Shown: positions 36,405 through 46,631 of the stretch, piece after piece
How positions within the stretch are numbered: position 1 is the first letter of the stretch
Layout: the number at the start of each line of letters is the position of its first letter
Source: Rhodobacteraceae bacterium S2214
GTDB taxonomy: Bacteria > Pseudomonadota > Alphaproteobacteria > Rhodobacterales > Rhodobacteraceae
Direction of reading: 5' to 3'
DNA length: 64,000 nt
Assembly: GCA_025141675.1 (NCBI GenBank)
Contig: CP081161.1
Location: forward strand, 124,001-188,000
Program-made: the position numbers and the translations under genes
Notes under the pieces: model-generated
What the model was told of the DNA's origin: nothing
Database searches by the model: none
Seen by the model: the letters and a program-made list of their open reading frames with translations, nothing else

Positions 36405-37568
36405 ATGACAATTTACGGCACCACTGACGAACACACGATGATTGCGGAGACTGTGCGCAGCTTCGTTGAAAACGAAATCTATCCGCATGAAGAACTGGTC
36501 GAACGCACCGGCCACGTGCCCACAGAGATCGCGCAAGAGATCAAGCGCAAGACAATTGAGCTGGGATTTTACGCCTGTAATTTCCCTGAAAGCGTGGGAT
36601 GCGCTGGCCTGAACCACTTGGAATTTGCGCTGGTCGAGCGGGAACTGGGGCGCGGGTCGATGGCGCTGAACCACTTCTTTGGTAGACCCCAGAACATCCT
36701 GATGGCGTGCGAAGGTGATCAGGTCGAAAAATATCTGATGCCTGCGGTGCGCGGTGAAAAGATGGATGCGCTTGCGATGACCGAACCGGGGGCGGGATCT
36801 GATGTGCGCGGGATGAAATGCAGCGCTATTCGTGACGGCGGCGATTGGGTGGTGAACGGGACGAAGCATTTCATTTCCGGCGCAGAACATGCCGATTTCA
36901 TCATCGTCTTCATCGCGACGGGCGAAGACCAGACCCAGCGCGGCCCTAAGAAGCGGATCACGGCGTTTCTGGTGGATCGCGGCACGCCCGGCTTTACGAT
37001 CCGCGACGGATACAAATCGGTGTCGCACCGCGGTTACCAAAACATGATCCTAGAATTCGACGACTGCCGCCTGCCTGACGCACAAGTGCTGGGCGAGGTC
37101 GATGGCGGGTTCGAAGTGATGAACACATGGCTTTATGCCACGCGGATCACAGTCGCGACGATGTCTGTGGGTCGCGCACGTCGTGTGTTCGACTACGCGT
37201 TGAATTACGCCGCTGAACGCGAACAATTCGGCCAGAAGATTGGGAAATTCCAAGGCGTCAGTTTCCAGCTGGCAGACATGATCACAGAGATTGATGCGGC
37301 TGATCTGCTCACGCTCGCATCGGCGGATCGTTTGGATAAAGGCCTGCCCGCGAACCGCGAAATTGCGTCGGCGAAACTATATGCGTCTGAAATGCTGGCC
37401 CGCGTGACTGATGCTGCGATCCAAATTCACGGCGGTATGGGGTTGATGGATGATTATCCGCTCGAACGGTTCTGGCGTGATGCGCGTGTGGAGCGGATTT
37501 GGGATGGGACGTCGGAAATTCAACGCCACATCATTAGTCGCGACTTGCTGCGGGCCTTGGGCGCGTGA
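36405..37568 (+). CDS. Acyl-CoA dehydrogenase
   Basis: This 387-residue flavoenzyme has the family signatures ALAMTEPGAGSDVRGMKCSA and QIHGGMGLMDDYPLERFWRD, and a Glu in the DGTSEIQRHIISRDLL tail region. It oxidises an acyl-CoA to the enoyl-CoA, feeding the enoyl-CoA hydratase encoded downstream. The ligase and hydratase genes around it suggest one catabolic route for an unidentified acid. Confidence 0.93.
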   Translation: MTIYGTTDEHTMIAETVRSFVENEIYPHEELVERTGHVPTEIAQEIKRKTIELGFYACNFPESVGCAGLNHLEFALVERELGRGSMALNHFFGRPQNILMACEGDQVEKYLMPAVRGEKMDALAMTEPGAGSDVRGMKCSAIRDGGDWVVNGTKHFISGAEHADFIIVFIATGEDQTQRGPKKRITAFLVDRGTPGFTIRDGYKSVSHRGYQNMILEFDDCRLPDAQVLGEVDGGFEVMNTWLYATRITVATMSVGRARRVFDYALNYAAEREQFGQKIGKFQGVSFQLADMITEIDAADLLTLASADRLDKGLPANREIASAKLYASEMLARVTDAAIQIHGGMGLMDDYPLERFWRDARVERIWDGTSEIQRHIISRDLLRALGA

Positions 37569-37603
37569 TGTATTTCGACTTGGCGCGCCAAGCCGACAGG
37601 TAC

Positions 37604-37652
37604 GAGGGGCCAGCCCCTCGCGCTCCCCGAGGTATTTCTGACCAAAAGAAGC
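37604..37652 (+). repeat. Dispersed intergenic repeat, copy A
   Basis: A hairpin GAGGGGC-CA-GCCCCTC is followed by GCGCTCCCCGAGG and TATTTCTGACCAAAAGAAGC. It ends 12 bases before the CoA ligase ATG. The block TATTT..GACCAAAAGAA plus a GC hairpin is shared with copies B, C and D in this window. Confidence 0.75.
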
Positions 37653-37664
37653 GGGGGACGGCTG

Positions 37665-39686
37665 ATGTCGATTGACTTGCAACGGCTTTTGAAACCGAAG
37701 TCACTGGCCGTGATTGGTGGTGGCGCATGGGGAGAAGCGGTTGTGAAACAAGCGCAGGCCTTTGGTTTCGCCGGTCAGATATGGCCGATCCATCCGGTGA
37801 AAACCGAGGTTGCCGGATTGCCCGCATATCAAGGTGTGCCGGATTTACCTGCCGCACCTGACGTTGCCTTTGTCGGCATTAACCGCGATGCCACGATTGG
37901 TGCGGCAGAGCGGTTGTCGAAGGCGCAAGCAGGCGGCGCGGTTTGTTTTGCGTCCGGATTCGCCGAAGCGCAGGCAGAGGATGGACTTGCGGGCGACGCC
38001 CAGACCCGATTGTTGCATGCGGCAGGCGACATGTCGATCCTTGGCCCCAATTGTTATGGTTTTATCAACGCTTTGGATGGCGCAATCATCTGGCCCGACC
38101 AGCACGGGTTGTCGCGTGTGGATCGTGGTGTCGCGATCCTGACCCAATCATCGAACATCGCGATCAATCTGACGTTTCAGGCCCGTAACCTGCCCATTGC
38201 GATGATGATCACGTGCGGAAACATGGCGCAGGTATCGCAGGCGGCGATCATGGATGCATTGCTCGATGACGATAGGATCACGGCGATTGGCGTGCATGTC
38301 GAGGGTTTCACCGACCTCGCGGGATGGGAAGCGGTCGCGCACAAGGCGCATGCCCGCGATATTCCGATTGTTGCGATCAAGGCGGGCCGATCAGAAGCGG
38401 CCCGAGCGGCCACGCAATCACACACTGCGTCATTGGCTGGTGAGGACACGAGTGCCGATGCTTTGCTATCTTTCCTTGGCATTGGCCGTGTGAATGCGTT
38501 GCCCGAATTTTTAGAGGCTTTGAAGCTAGGCCATGTTTGCGGCCGCTTGGACAGCAAACAGGTGGCGTCGATCAGTTGTTCGGGGGGCGAGGCATCGCTG
38601 GCTGCGGATCTGGGGCAAGCGTACGGGTTGACGTTTCCGGCGTTGACCGCTGCGCAAACGACAACGCTTCGCGATGTTCTGGGCCCTAAGGTCGCGCTGG
38701 CGAACCCGCTAGATTACCACACCTATATTTGGCGTGACACGGCTGCGATGACAGCCGCATGGTCTGCGATGGTCGATCCTGCTGTTGCCCTGACAATGAC
38801 CGTCGTGGATGTCCCTGATCTTGCCCGTGCTGACCCGAAGGATTGGGATTGCGCGGTTGATGCAGCAATCGGCGCACAGGAAAAGGGCGGACCTGTTGCG
38901 ATGGTGTCGTCACTGCCAGAAACGATGCCGACAGCCGTCGCCGAGCGATTGCTGGCCCACAACGTGGCACCCCTACAGGGATTGGCAGAGGCGATGGCAG
39001 CTGCCGCAGCCTTGACCCGTCAAACGCCATGTGAGGGATTGCTGACTGGCACCACATACGACCAGCATATTGATCACGGCGAACGTGCCGCGAAAGAGAT
39101 GCTGCGCAGTCACGGCCTGAATGTCCCGCGCAATGCGTTGGAAACGGATCCTGACCAGATCGCAGCGCTCAATTTTCCGGTTGTCGTAAAGGCGGACCGG
39201 ATAGCACATAAGACAGAGGCGAATGCCGTTATTTTGAATGTGCGCACGGCTGATGACGCGACTGCGGCGCTGGCGACGTTGCCGCCCAGCGGCGGGCACA
39301 ACTTTGTCGAAGAAATGGCCCAAGGCGGCATTGTCGAACTGTTGATCGCCGCGACGCATGATCCGGCACACGGGATTATGCTGACGATTGGGGCGGGTGG
39401 CACTTTGGCCGAGTTATGGCAGGACACCCAGCATTTGATGTTGCCTGCGACGCACGAACAAATTGATGCGGCGTTGGGCAAATTGCGGATCGCGCCGTTG
39501 ATTGACGGATATCGCGGCAAGCCTGCTGCGGATCGCGCTGCCATTATTGACCAGATCCTGAAGCTGCAGGCTTGCGTCGCCATGCAGACCGACGGCTTTG
39601 TCGAAATCGAAATCAATCCGCTGATTTGCACGCCGACAGAGGCTGTGATCGCGGACGCGCTGTGGCGCCAAACATATCCGGAGTAA
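37665..39686 (+). CDS. ADP-forming type acyl-CoA synthetase (CoA-binding plus ATP-grasp)
   Basis: This 673-residue protein has an N-terminal CoA-binding Rossmann domain (LLKPKSLAVIGGGAWGEAVV), a succinyl-CoA-synthetase-like middle with GILTQSSNIA-like and ISCSGGEASLAAD segments, and a C-terminal ATP-grasp domain (FPVVVKADRIAHKTEANAVI, EIEINPLICTP). It should activate a carboxylic acid to its CoA ester. Neighbouring genes encode acyl-CoA dehydrogenase and hydratase enzymes. Substrate unknown. Confidence 0.88.
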   Translation: MSIDLQRLLKPKSLAVIGGGAWGEAVVKQAQAFGFAGQIWPIHPVKTEVAGLPAYQGVPDLPAAPDVAFVGINRDATIGAAERLSKAQAGGAVCFASGFAEAQAEDGLAGDAQTRLLHAAGDMSILGPNCYGFINALDGAIIWPDQHGLSRVDRGVAILTQSSNIAINLTFQARNLPIAMMITCGNMAQVSQAAIMDALLDDDRITAIGVHVEGFTDLAGWEAVAHKAHARDIPIVAIKAGRSEAARAATQSHTASLAGEDTSADALLSFLGIGRVNALPEFLEALKLGHVCGRLDSKQVASISCSGGEASLAADLGQAYGLTFPALTAAQTTTLRDVLGPKVALANPLDYHTYIWRDTAAMTAAWSAMVDPAVALTMTVVDVPDLARADPKDWDCAVDAAIGAQEKGGPVAMVSSLPETMPTAVAERLLAHNVAPLQGLAEAMAAAAALTRQTPCEGLLTGTTYDQHIDHGERAAKEMLRSHGLNVPRNALETDPDQIAALNFPVVVKADRIAHKTEANAVILNVRTADDATAALATLPPSGGHNFVEEMAQGGIVELLIAATHDPAHGIMLTIGAGGTLAELWQDTQHLMLPATHEQIDAALGKLRIAPLIDGYRGKPAADRAAIIDQILKLQACVAMQTDGFVEIEINPLICTPTEAVIADALWRQTYPE

Positions 39687-39689
39687 CCG

Positions 39690-40472
39690 ATGACCAACCC
39701 AATCAAAACGCGCCGCGAAGGTGGCATACTGGAAATCACGCTGGACCGTCCAAAAGCCAATGCCATTGATCTTGCGACATCGCGGATCATGGGGGATGTG
39801 TTCGCAGATTTTCGCGACGATCCTGACCTGCGTGTCGCGATTATTACTGGCGCGGGCGACAAATTCTTTTGCCCCGGTTGGGATTTGAAAGCCGCCAGTG
39901 AAGGCGACGCCGTTGATGGCGATTACGGTGTCGGTGGGTTTGGCGGATTGCAGGAACTGCGCGGGATGAACAAACCGGTGATCGCCGCCGTGAACGGCAT
40001 TTGTTGCGGAGGCGGGTTAGAGCTTGCCCTGTCTGCCGATATTATTCTGGCTGCTGATCACGCCACCTTTGCCCTACCCGAAATCCGGTCTGGCACTGTG
40101 GCGGATGCCGCGTCGATCAAGCTGCCGAAACGCATCCCTTATCATATCGCGATGGAACTGCTGCTAACGGGGCGATGGTTCGACACGTCAGAAGCGATGG
40201 GTTGGGGGTTGGTGAACCACACCTATCCTGCCGCTGATCTGATGGATCAAGCATGGGAAATGGCCCGCCTGATCGCGTCCGGTCCGCCGTTGGTATATGC
40301 TGCGATCAAAGAGGTTGTGCGCGATGCGGAAGATTCCAATTTCCAAGACGCCATGAACCGGATCACGCAGCGGCAATTGGCCAGCGTTGATGTGCTTTAT
40401 TCCAGCGAAGACCAGCTTGAAGGCGCAAAAGCCTTTGCCGAAAAACGCGATCCGGTTTGGAAGGGACGCTAA
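39690..40472 (+). CDS. Enoyl-CoA hydratase/isomerase, CaiD-like
   Basis: This 260-residue crotonase-fold protein has the oxyanion-hole and catalytic segments FFCPGWDLKAA and AVNGICCGGGLELALSADII. The sequence resembles carnitinyl-CoA dehydratase (CaiD), but no other carnitine genes are present. The start follows three bases after the ligase stop. It converges with the methyltransferase gene, overlapping it by four bases. Confidence 0.9.
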   Translation: MTNPIKTRREGGILEITLDRPKANAIDLATSRIMGDVFADFRDDPDLRVAIITGAGDKFFCPGWDLKAASEGDAVDGDYGVGGFGGLQELRGMNKPVIAAVNGICCGGGLELALSADIILAADHATFALPEIRSGTVADAASIKLPKRIPYHIAMELLLTGRWFDTSEAMGWGLVNHTYPAADLMDQAWEMARLIASGPPLVYAAIKEVVRDAEDSNFQDAMNRITQRQLASVDVLYSSEDQLEGAKAFAEKRDPVWKGR

Positions 40473-41092
40473 ACGGTGCGAAAGATGATCAAACGGGCCA
40501 TGTCATCAATGTGATCTTCTGATGCGCGGTCGTCATAGATGCGGATGTCTTTGAAGCTTAGGTCGGCGATGCGGTCGTCGATGTCATCCAGCATCGTGGC
40601 AAAACCTGCGCCTTCGAAATGTTCCGCGTTTACCGCAATCACAAAAAGGGCACCCTGTTCGGCGACATCTAACAGGGCCACGACCCCTTCGGGGCCGACA
40701 TGCCCTAGGGTGAAGGTGCCAGCACTAACGACCCCGGCGTAGCGTTGCTGCGTCGGCAGTGGTTGTAGGATGTTCGCTTCGATAAGATCCCGATAATGAC
40801 CCTTTGTGGCCGCGACCGCCAACATTTCAGCGGACAAATCAACACCATCAATGATGACGTCGCCAAGTGCGGCCAATTGTTCGCCAACAAGCCCCGTTCC
40901 GGCACCAACGTCCAGCACGGGCCCAACACCTTCCGCCCCGAAAAATGCAAGCGCCACTTCACGTGGGATTTGGTAGCCTTGGCTAACGCTAAACCCGATG
41001 TCGTAGCTGACAGCCCAATCGCGATACAATTCCTTCACCGCTTCAGCAGAGGTGAGGGCGTATGCGTCTTTGACAATCGGCGGTTTGCTCAT
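40469..41092 (-). CDS. SAM-dependent methyltransferase
   Basis: This 207-residue class I methyltransferase has motif I VLDVGAGTGLVGEQLAALG, followed by GVDLSAEMLAVAATKGHYRD. The fold resembles small-molecule methyltransferases of the UbiE/TPMT-like group. The target is unknown. Its 3' end overlaps the hydratase gene from the other strand by four bases. Confidence 0.83.
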   Translation of the reverse strand: MSKPPIVKDAYALTSAEAVKELYRDWAVSYDIGFSVSQGYQIPREVALAFFGAEGVGPVLDVGAGTGLVGEQLAALGDVIIDGVDLSAEMLAVAATKGHYRDLIEANILQPLPTQQRYAGVVSAGTFTLGHVGPEGVVALLDVAEQGALFVIAVNAEHFEGAGFATMLDDIDDRIADLSFKDIRIYDDRASEDHIDDMARLIIFRTV

Positions 41093-41148
41093 CCTGAAAT
41101 GCTAGCACGGACTTGCGCATCTGTCTTGTCTGTATCACCACGGGTGCC

Positions 41149-42012
41149 ATGACACAGACATTGCTTTCATTTGGACACGGATATTCGGCGCAGGCATTGG
41201 GACGGCTTTTGCTGCCGCGCGACTGGCGCGTCATCGGCACAACACGGTCAGAGGACAAGGCTGTTACATTCATGCAAGACGGGATTGAACCGCGCATCTG
41301 GCCTGGCGCGGATATGATCCCCGCTCTTGATGCCGCGACACACCTGTTGATTTCAGCTGCCCCCGGTGAAAACGGTGACCCGGTGCTTGCCGAATTACGG
41401 GATGAGATCGCGAAACGCGTCGATCAATTCGCGTGGGTCGGCTACCTGTCCACCACCGGCGTTTACGGCGACCACCAAGGCGATTGGGTCGATGAAACTG
41501 CACCCCTGACCCCAGCCACCAAACGCGGTATCGCGCGTGTGAAAGCGGAAGCGGCTTGGTCAGAGATTGATGGGTTGCCGCTGCATATTTTTCGGCTCGC
41601 TGGTATTTATGGGCCCGGACGCGGGCCGTTTTCGAAGGTCCGCAACGGGACTGCGCGGCGCATTATCAAACCCGGACAGGTGTTTAGCCGAACCCATGTC
41701 GCTGACATCGCCCGTATTCTTGATGGTTCTATTCAACGTCCCAATCCGGGTGCAGCCTACAACGTCTGTGACAATGATCCTGCCCCGCCCGAAGACGTGA
41801 TCGCCTACGCGGCCGAACTGCTCGGGCTGCCTGTGCCAGAGGCCGAGGATTTTGAAACGGCCGAAATGACCCCGATGGCCCGCAGTTTTTATGCCGAAAG
41901 CAAGAAAGTGCGGAACGACCGGATCAAGGATGAATTGGGTGTTGATCTGCTTTACCCCGACTACAAATCAGGACTTAAGGCGCTGTTTGCGCAGGAAATG
42001 TCCGGCGGATAA
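41149..42012 (+). CDS. NAD(P)-binding epimerase/SDR-like protein (YeeZ-like)
   Basis: This 287-residue protein has an unusual start FGHGYSAQALGRLL (a GxGYxA glycine pattern) followed by an atypical SDR fold, including YLSTTGVYGDHQGDWVDETA and RLAGIYGPGRGPFSKV. Similar proteins (YeeZ) have no known reaction. The start at 41149 was chosen for similarity; a longer frame begins 12 codons earlier. It overlaps the next, convergent gene by 38 bases. Confidence 0.8.
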   Translation: MTQTLLSFGHGYSAQALGRLLLPRDWRVIGTTRSEDKAVTFMQDGIEPRIWPGADMIPALDAATHLLISAAPGENGDPVLAELRDEIAKRVDQFAWVGYLSTTGVYGDHQGDWVDETAPLTPATKRGIARVKAEAAWSEIDGLPLHIFRLAGIYGPGRGPFSKVRNGTARRIIKPGQVFSRTHVADIARILDGSIQRPNPGAAYNVCDNDPAPPEDVIAYAAELLGLPVPEAEDFETAEMTPMARSFYAESKKVRNDRIKDELGVDLLYPDYKSGLKALFAQEMSGG

Positions 42013-42628
42013 GCCAAGCTACCGCTGCGAAAACAAGCAACAAAACTAACGCGACCGCAAAGTTTGATCCGTAAAAGACCGCCCTGCCGTTTAGTGCCAG
42101 ATCGTTCAGGAATGGGTAGGGCAATCCGCTTGTCACCGCACCGACCGGACTATCGTTCATCGGTCCGACCACCATTTCGGCCCACGCGACGTAGGCTGCG
42201 ATCACCCCAAAGAGCCACGCCAATGGTGCGGTCAGTTTCCTGTAGCTGCGATGCACAAACAACGTGTCCGCGATCTGCAAGGCGGGGCCAAGGCCGTGCA
42301 GATACATTTCGAGGTAGAACTGCCCGAGTTCGCCGTCGCGGGTGACAGACGCAGGGTCCGCGAAAAACAGCCGCCAATACAAGAAAACGACCATCGCGTT
42401 GATTACAGCGGTCATACACACAAAGCCGTCCCAGCGCCGCGTGCTGCGTCCTTCTTCCAACGCCATCATCCGACTTGCGGCAAAGAACGAACAGAACAGC
42501 GCCCAGATCGTCAAGTAACGAAACGGGCCGCCAAATTCGGAAAAATCGCCAAAGAACAAAGTCCGCAAGCAATAGAACGCGGCCAAAAGAAACACGATCC
42601 ACCGGAAAATGCGCCGTTTGTTCATCAT
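41975..42628 (-). CDS. Membrane protein of unknown function
   Basis: This 217-residue protein has about six hydrophobic segments and the lumen-type motifs YLEMYLHGLGPALQIADTLF and WAEMVVGPMNDSPVGA, somewhat reminiscent of FAR-17a/AIG1-like six-helix proteins. Similarity is weak and no function is claimed. Its 3' end overlaps the epimerase-like gene by 38 bases in antisense. Confidence 0.75.
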   Translation of the reverse strand: MMNKRRIFRWIVFLLAAFYCLRTLFFGDFSEFGGPFRYLTIWALFCSFFAASRMMALEEGRSTRRWDGFVCMTAVINAMVVFLYWRLFFADPASVTRDGELGQFYLEMYLHGLGPALQIADTLFVHRSYRKLTAPLAWLFGVIAAYVAWAEMVVGPMNDSPVGAVTSGLPYPFLNDLALNGRAVFYGSNFAVALVLLLVFAAVAWLIRRTFPAQTAP

Positions 42629-42763
42629 ATCTTTGGGTCCTCCTGCGACCAGTCAAACGTGGAAAACCATTTCGGTCCAGCAAGACATGGCGTCACCATT
42701 GCCGCCTTGCGCATTTAGCTTGCCCGACCCATATGAAACCGAGACTTTAATAAGGGCCGCGGC

Positions 42764-43540
42764 ATGTCATTTCGTCAACAAGCATCCGATTTTCTCGACC
42801 GCCAACCCGTTAAGAACGCGATCATCGTCGTCATCTTGTTCAATGCGGTGATCTTGGGACTGGAAACGTCGACGACGGTCATGGCACAGGCTGGCTCCGT
42901 GATCCGTTTCCTCGACTTGCTGTGTTTGACCATCTTTACCGTCGAAATCGCGGCCAAACTGTTCGCGCAAGGCCCGCGGTTTTTCCGCAATGGTTGGAAC
43001 CTGTTCGATTTTGCTGTTGTCGGCATATCGCTTGTGCCCGTCACGCAAGGCGCATCCGTCTTGCGCGCGCTTCGCGTGCTGCGTGTCCTGCGCGTGCTGT
43101 CCGTCGCGCCTTCGCTGCGCCGCGTTGTCGAAGGATTTGTGACCGCCCTGCCAGGCATGGGATCGGTATTTTTGCTGATGGGCATCATTTTCTACATCGG
43201 CGCGGTCATAGCAACAAAGCTATTTGGCGCGGCCTTCCCCGATTGGTTCGGCAATCTTGCGCTGTCCGCCTACACCCTGTTCCAGATCATGACGTTGGAA
43301 AGCTGGTCGATGGGCATCGTGCGCCCCGTGATGGAGGTTTATCCGACCGCTTGGGCGTTCTTTGTCCCGTTCATCCTGATCACGACCTTCGCCGTTGTGA
43401 ACCTGCTGGTCGGTCTGATCGTGAATTCCATGCAAGATGCGCACGCTGAAGAAGGAAACGCCGCGACGGATGCTTACAGAGACGAAGTCATGGCAAAACT
43501 TATCGCGATTGAACGGCGTCTGGATGCAAACAACCGTTAG
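42764..43540 (+). CDS. Bacterial voltage-gated sodium channel (ion transport family)
   Basis: This 258-residue protein forms one six-helix domain. The voltage sensor S4 carries regularly spaced arginines (VLRALRVLRVLRVLSVAPSL). The pore has LFQIMTLESWSMGI, where TLESWS matches the NaChBac selectivity filter, followed by the S6 helix and a short C-terminal helix. Such channels work as homotetramers and affect motility or chemotaxis in other bacteria. No channel regulator is seen nearby. Confidence 0.9.
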   Translation: MSFRQQASDFLDRQPVKNAIIVVILFNAVILGLETSTTVMAQAGSVIRFLDLLCLTIFTVEIAAKLFAQGPRFFRNGWNLFDFAVVGISLVPVTQGASVLRALRVLRVLRVLSVAPSLRRVVEGFVTALPGMGSVFLLMGIIFYIGAVIATKLFGAAFPDWFGNLALSAYTLFQIMTLESWSMGIVRPVMEVYPTAWAFFVPFILITTFAVVNLLVGLIVNSMQDAHAEEGNAATDAYRDEVMAKLIAIERRLDANNR

Positions 43541-43555
43541 GTCGTGCGCCGCCCC

Positions 43556-43612
43556 CTTCTTTTGGTCGTAAATACCTTGGGGGTTTGGGGGCTAGCCCCC
43601 AAGACGTCCGCA
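43556..43612 (-). repeat. Dispersed intergenic repeat, copy B
   Basis: On the minus strand this has TTGGGGGCTAGCCCCCAA (a perfect hairpin at 43585-43602), then CCCCCAAGG and TATTTACGACCAAAAGAAG. It sits between the channel gene and the 3' end of dxs and shares its two parts with copies A and D. Confidence 0.75.
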
Positions 43613-43623
43613 AAATACCCGTA

Positions 43624-45537
43624 TCAGGCGCGTTTTTCAATCGTCGCGACGCCCATCACCTCGAGCACTTTCGCTTCGATGTCAGCCGCATTCAATCCGG
43701 CCATGTCGTACATAGCGCGCGGGTTTGCTTGGTCGATGAAGATATCGGGCAGCACCATCGACCGGAATTTTAGCCCGTGATCGAACACGCCTTCATCCGC
43801 CAGCAATTGCGCCACATGCGATCCGAACCCGCCAACGGCGCCTTCTTCCACGGTGATCAACGCGTCATGGTCTTCTGCCAGTTTCAGGATCATGTCGCGG
43901 TCGAGCGGTTTGGCAAATCGTGCATCCGCAATCGTCGGCGTGATGCCTTTTGCACCCAGCGCCTCGCAGGCGGCTTCGACTTCTTGCAGGCGGGTGCCAA
44001 AAGACAGGATTGCGACCTTGGACCCTTCACGGATCATCCGGCCTTTGCCGATTTCCAAGACCTGCGCATCTGCCGGAATATCAACGCCCACACCTTCACC
44101 GCGCGGGAAACGGAATGCGATTGGGCCTTCGTCGTGGGCCGCGGCGGTCGCAACCATATGCACCAGCTCTGCTTCGTCCGCCGCAGCCATCACGACAAAT
44201 CCGGGCAGGTTCGCAAGGAACGCCACATCAAACGCGCCCGCATGTGTGGCGCCATCCGCCCCCACGAGCCCCGCGCGATCAATCGCGAAACGTACAGGCA
44301 ACCGCTGGATCGCAACATCGTGGACAACCTGATCGTAACCGCGTTGCAAGAACGTGGAATAGAGCGCACAAAACGGTCGCATCCCACCCGCCGCAAGGCC
44401 CGCAGAAAAGGTCACTGCATGCTGTTCAGCGATACCGACGTCAAAGCAACGGCTCGCGTAACGTTCCATAAATTTGTTCAGGCCCGTGCCGTCAGGCATG
44501 GCGGCAGTCACTGCGCAAATCTTCGTATCGGTCGCCGCATGTTTCAGCAGGCTTTCCGCAAAGACGGACGTGTAGGACGGTGCGTTTGACGGCGCTTTCT
44601 TCTGTTCACCCGTCACGACGTTGAACTTGCCCGTGGCATGTCCCTTGTCGCGGGCGGCCTCTGCCGGTGCGAACCCTTTGCCCTTTTTGGTAATCGCATG
44701 AATTAGAACCGGACCGGTTGCGCGGTCCTTCACGGTGCGCAAAACCGCGAGCAATTGATCCATATCATGCCCGTCAATCGGACCGATGTAAGAAAAGCCC
44801 AATTGTTCGAACAGGGTTCCGCCAACGGTCATATGTTTGACCATATCCTTGGCGCGCTTGGCCCCTTCACGGAACGGTTCGGGCAGGAACGACACGGCAC
44901 CCTTGGCGGCTGCTTTCAGTTCCTGAAACGGCTCGCCCGCGTAAAGCTGCGACAGGTAAGACGACATCGCACCCACTGGTGGCGCAATCGACATTTCGTT
45001 ATCATTCAAGATCACGATCAGGCGTTTTTTCAGATGCCCCGCGTTGTTCATCGCCTCGTAAGCCATGCCTGCCGACATCGACCCGTCGCCGATGATCGCG
45101 ATTGCGTCCCCACCTTCACCGCCCAGATCGCGGGCGACCGAAAAGCCCAAAGCAGCCGAAATCGACGTACTGGAATGCGCAGCGCCAAAGCAGTCGTATT
45201 CGCTTTCGGACCGTTTCGTGAAACCGGACAGCCCGCCTTCCATCCGCAGGGTACGGATACGATCACGCCTGCCTGTCAGGATTTTATGGGGATAACATTG
45301 GTGGGACACGTCCCAGATGATTTTGTCCTTCGGGGCGTCGAACACCGCATGCAACGCTACTGTCAGTTCAACGACGCCAAGCCCCGCACCCAGATGCCCG
45401 CCCGTCACCGACACCGCAGAAATCGTTTCCTCGCGTACGTCATCAGCCAGCTGGCGCAACTGCGCATCAGACAGGGTTTTCATGTCCGCAGGGACGTGAA
45501 CCTGATCAAGGATCGGGGTGGTTGGACGGTCAGCCAT
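43624..45537 (-). CDS. dxs: 1-deoxy-D-xylulose-5-phosphate synthase
   Basis: Dxs (637 residues) makes DXP from pyruvate and glyceraldehyde 3-phosphate, the first step of the non-mevalonate isoprenoid route. It has the thiamine-diphosphate motif [20 protein letters not shown], the transketolase region [20 protein letters not shown] and C-terminal transketolase domain. It lies beside ispA (11 bases apart) and xseB, the usual Rhodobacteraceae grouping, and feeds the carotenoid and bacteriochlorophyll-tail pathway seen at the start of the window. Confidence 0.97.
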   Translation of the reverse strand: MADRPTTPILDQVHVPADMKTLSDAQLRQLADDVREETISAVSVTGGHLGAGLGVVELTVALHAVFDAPKDKIIWDVSHQCYPHKILTGRRDRIRTLRMEGGLSGFTKRSESEYDCFGAAHSSTSISAALGFSVARDLGGEGGDAIAIIGDGSMSAGMAYEAMNNAGHLKKRLIVILNDNEMSIAPPVGAMSSYLSQLYAGEPFQELKAAAKGAVSFLPEPFREGAKRAKDMVKHMTVGGTLFEQLGFSYIGPIDGHDMDQLLAVLRTVKDRATGPVLIHAITKKGKGFAPAEAARDKGHATGKFNVVTGEQKKAPSNAPSYTSVFAESLLKHAATDTKICAVTAAMPDGTGLNKFMERYASRCFDVGIAEQHAVTFSAGLAAGGMRPFCALYSTFLQRGYDQVVHDVAIQRLPVRFAIDRAGLVGADGATHAGAFDVAFLANLPGFVVMAAADEAELVHMVATAAAHDEGPIAFRFPRGEGVGVDIPADAQVLEIGKGRMIREGSKVAILSFGTRLQEVEAACEALGAKGITPTIADARFAKPLDRDMILKLAEDHDALITVEEGAVGGFGSHVAQLLADEGVFDHGLKFRSMVLPDIFIDQANPRAMYDMAGLNAADIEAKVLEVMGVATIEKRA

Positions 45538-45547
45538 CTGTCGGCTC

Positions 45548-46402
45548 CTACTTATCGCGGGTGATCACATAGCGGGCAGCATCCCGCAGCGGCTCCGCAT
45601 CATTCCCATATGGTGATAACGCATCACAGGCCTCGTCTACCAGCACCTTCGCCCGACGTTTTGCCGCATCCAGCCCCAGAAGGGACACAAAGGTCGCCTT
45701 GCCAGCACTTTCATCCTTGCCCACCGCCTTGCCGACGGTCGCTGCGTCGCCCTCAACATCAAGAATATCGTCCGCAATCTGAAAAGCGAGGCCAAGCGCG
45801 TCGCCATAGGCCTGCAACGCCGCCGTATCCGCCTGCGCCATGCGAGGGCCCGCCATCGCCGACCATGTGATCAGCGCACCGGTTTTGCCCGCCTGCAACG
45901 TCGTGATTTGATCAAGCGTCAGGGGTGTCGTGGCTGTTTCGGCGGCAATGTCCAAGGCTTGCCCGCCGACCATACCGCGCACTCCGGATGCGACAGCCAA
46001 GGACGTCAGCAGATCAACGCGTGCGGCGGCATCAATGGGGGCGTGGCCGATCAGCTCAAAGGCCAATGACTGCAACGCATCGCCCGCCAAAACGGCGGTC
46101 GCTTCGTTCCATTTTACATGTACGGTGGGCTGACCGCGCCGCAACGCATCGTCATCCATGCAAGGCATATCATCGTGGATTAGCGAATAGCTGTGCAGAC
46201 ATTCAATCGCAGCAGCCACGTGATCGGCACCTTGCACACTATGCAATCGCGCCCCTTCACAGACTAGAAACCCGCGCAACCCTTTGCCACCGCCAACAGC
46301 GTAACGCATCGCATCCGCCACCGTCAGATCGACATCGCCCAATGCGGTCGCAACAACAGCGGCAACACGCGTCTGCGCATCTTGCAATGCGGTCTTAAGC
46401 AT
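45548..46402 (-). CDS. ispA: Farnesyl/geranyl diphosphate synthase
   Basis: IspA (284 residues) is a polyprenyl synthetase with first Asp-rich motif [19 protein letters not shown] and second motif [20 protein letters not shown]. The start at ATG 46402 ([10 protein letters not shown]) overlaps the xseB stop by eight bases. The neighbourhood (xseB, dxs) marks it as the housekeeping farnesyl diphosphate synthase, distinct from crtE near 9 kb. Confidence 0.93.
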   Translation of the reverse strand: MLKTALQDAQTRVAAVVATALGDVDLTVADAMRYAVGGGKGLRGFLVCEGARLHSVQGADHVAAAIECLHSYSLIHDDMPCMDDDALRRGQPTVHVKWNEATAVLAGDALQSLAFELIGHAPIDAAARVDLLTSLAVASGVRGMVGGQALDIAAETATTPLTLDQITTLQAGKTGALITWSAMAGPRMAQADTAALQAYGDALGLAFQIADDILDVEGDAATVGKAVGKDESAGKATFVSLLGLDAAKRRAKVLVDEACDALSPYGNDAEPLRDAARYVITRDK

Positions 46403-46631
46403 CCAGCGGCGCAGTCCCATTCGGTTGACCACCTTCACCGAGCGTAATCTTCGCGACCTTTTCTTCGGCCTCTTTCAGCTTCGCCTCACAGCGCGCTTTC
46501 AACGCAGCACCGCGTTCATAAAGCGCAATCGATTGATCCAGCGCCACATCGCCGCGTTCCAGCTGGCCGACAACGGTTTCCAGTTCCTTCATCGCGTCTT
46601 CAAAACTCATCTGATCAACAGCGTCTGTCAT
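46395..46631 (-). CDS. xseB: Exodeoxyribonuclease VII small subunit
   Basis: XseB (78 residues) has the family core FEDAMKELETVVGQLERGDV followed by LYERGAALKARCEAKLKEAE, forming a coiled helical hairpin. It binds the large subunit XseA, which is not in this window. Its position before ispA and dxs is common in proteobacteria. Confidence 0.95.
   Translation of the reverse strand: MTDAVDQMSFEDAMKELETVVGQLERGDVALDQSIALYERGAALKARCEAKLKEAEEKVAKITLGEGGQPNGTAPLDA

Noticed and set aside
36168..37040. 290-codon minus-strand frame
   Set aside because: Antisense to the acyl-CoA dehydrogenase and aldolase genes, no recognisable motif.
39110..39862. 250-codon minus-strand frame
   Set aside because: Shadow of the CoA ligase and hydratase genes.
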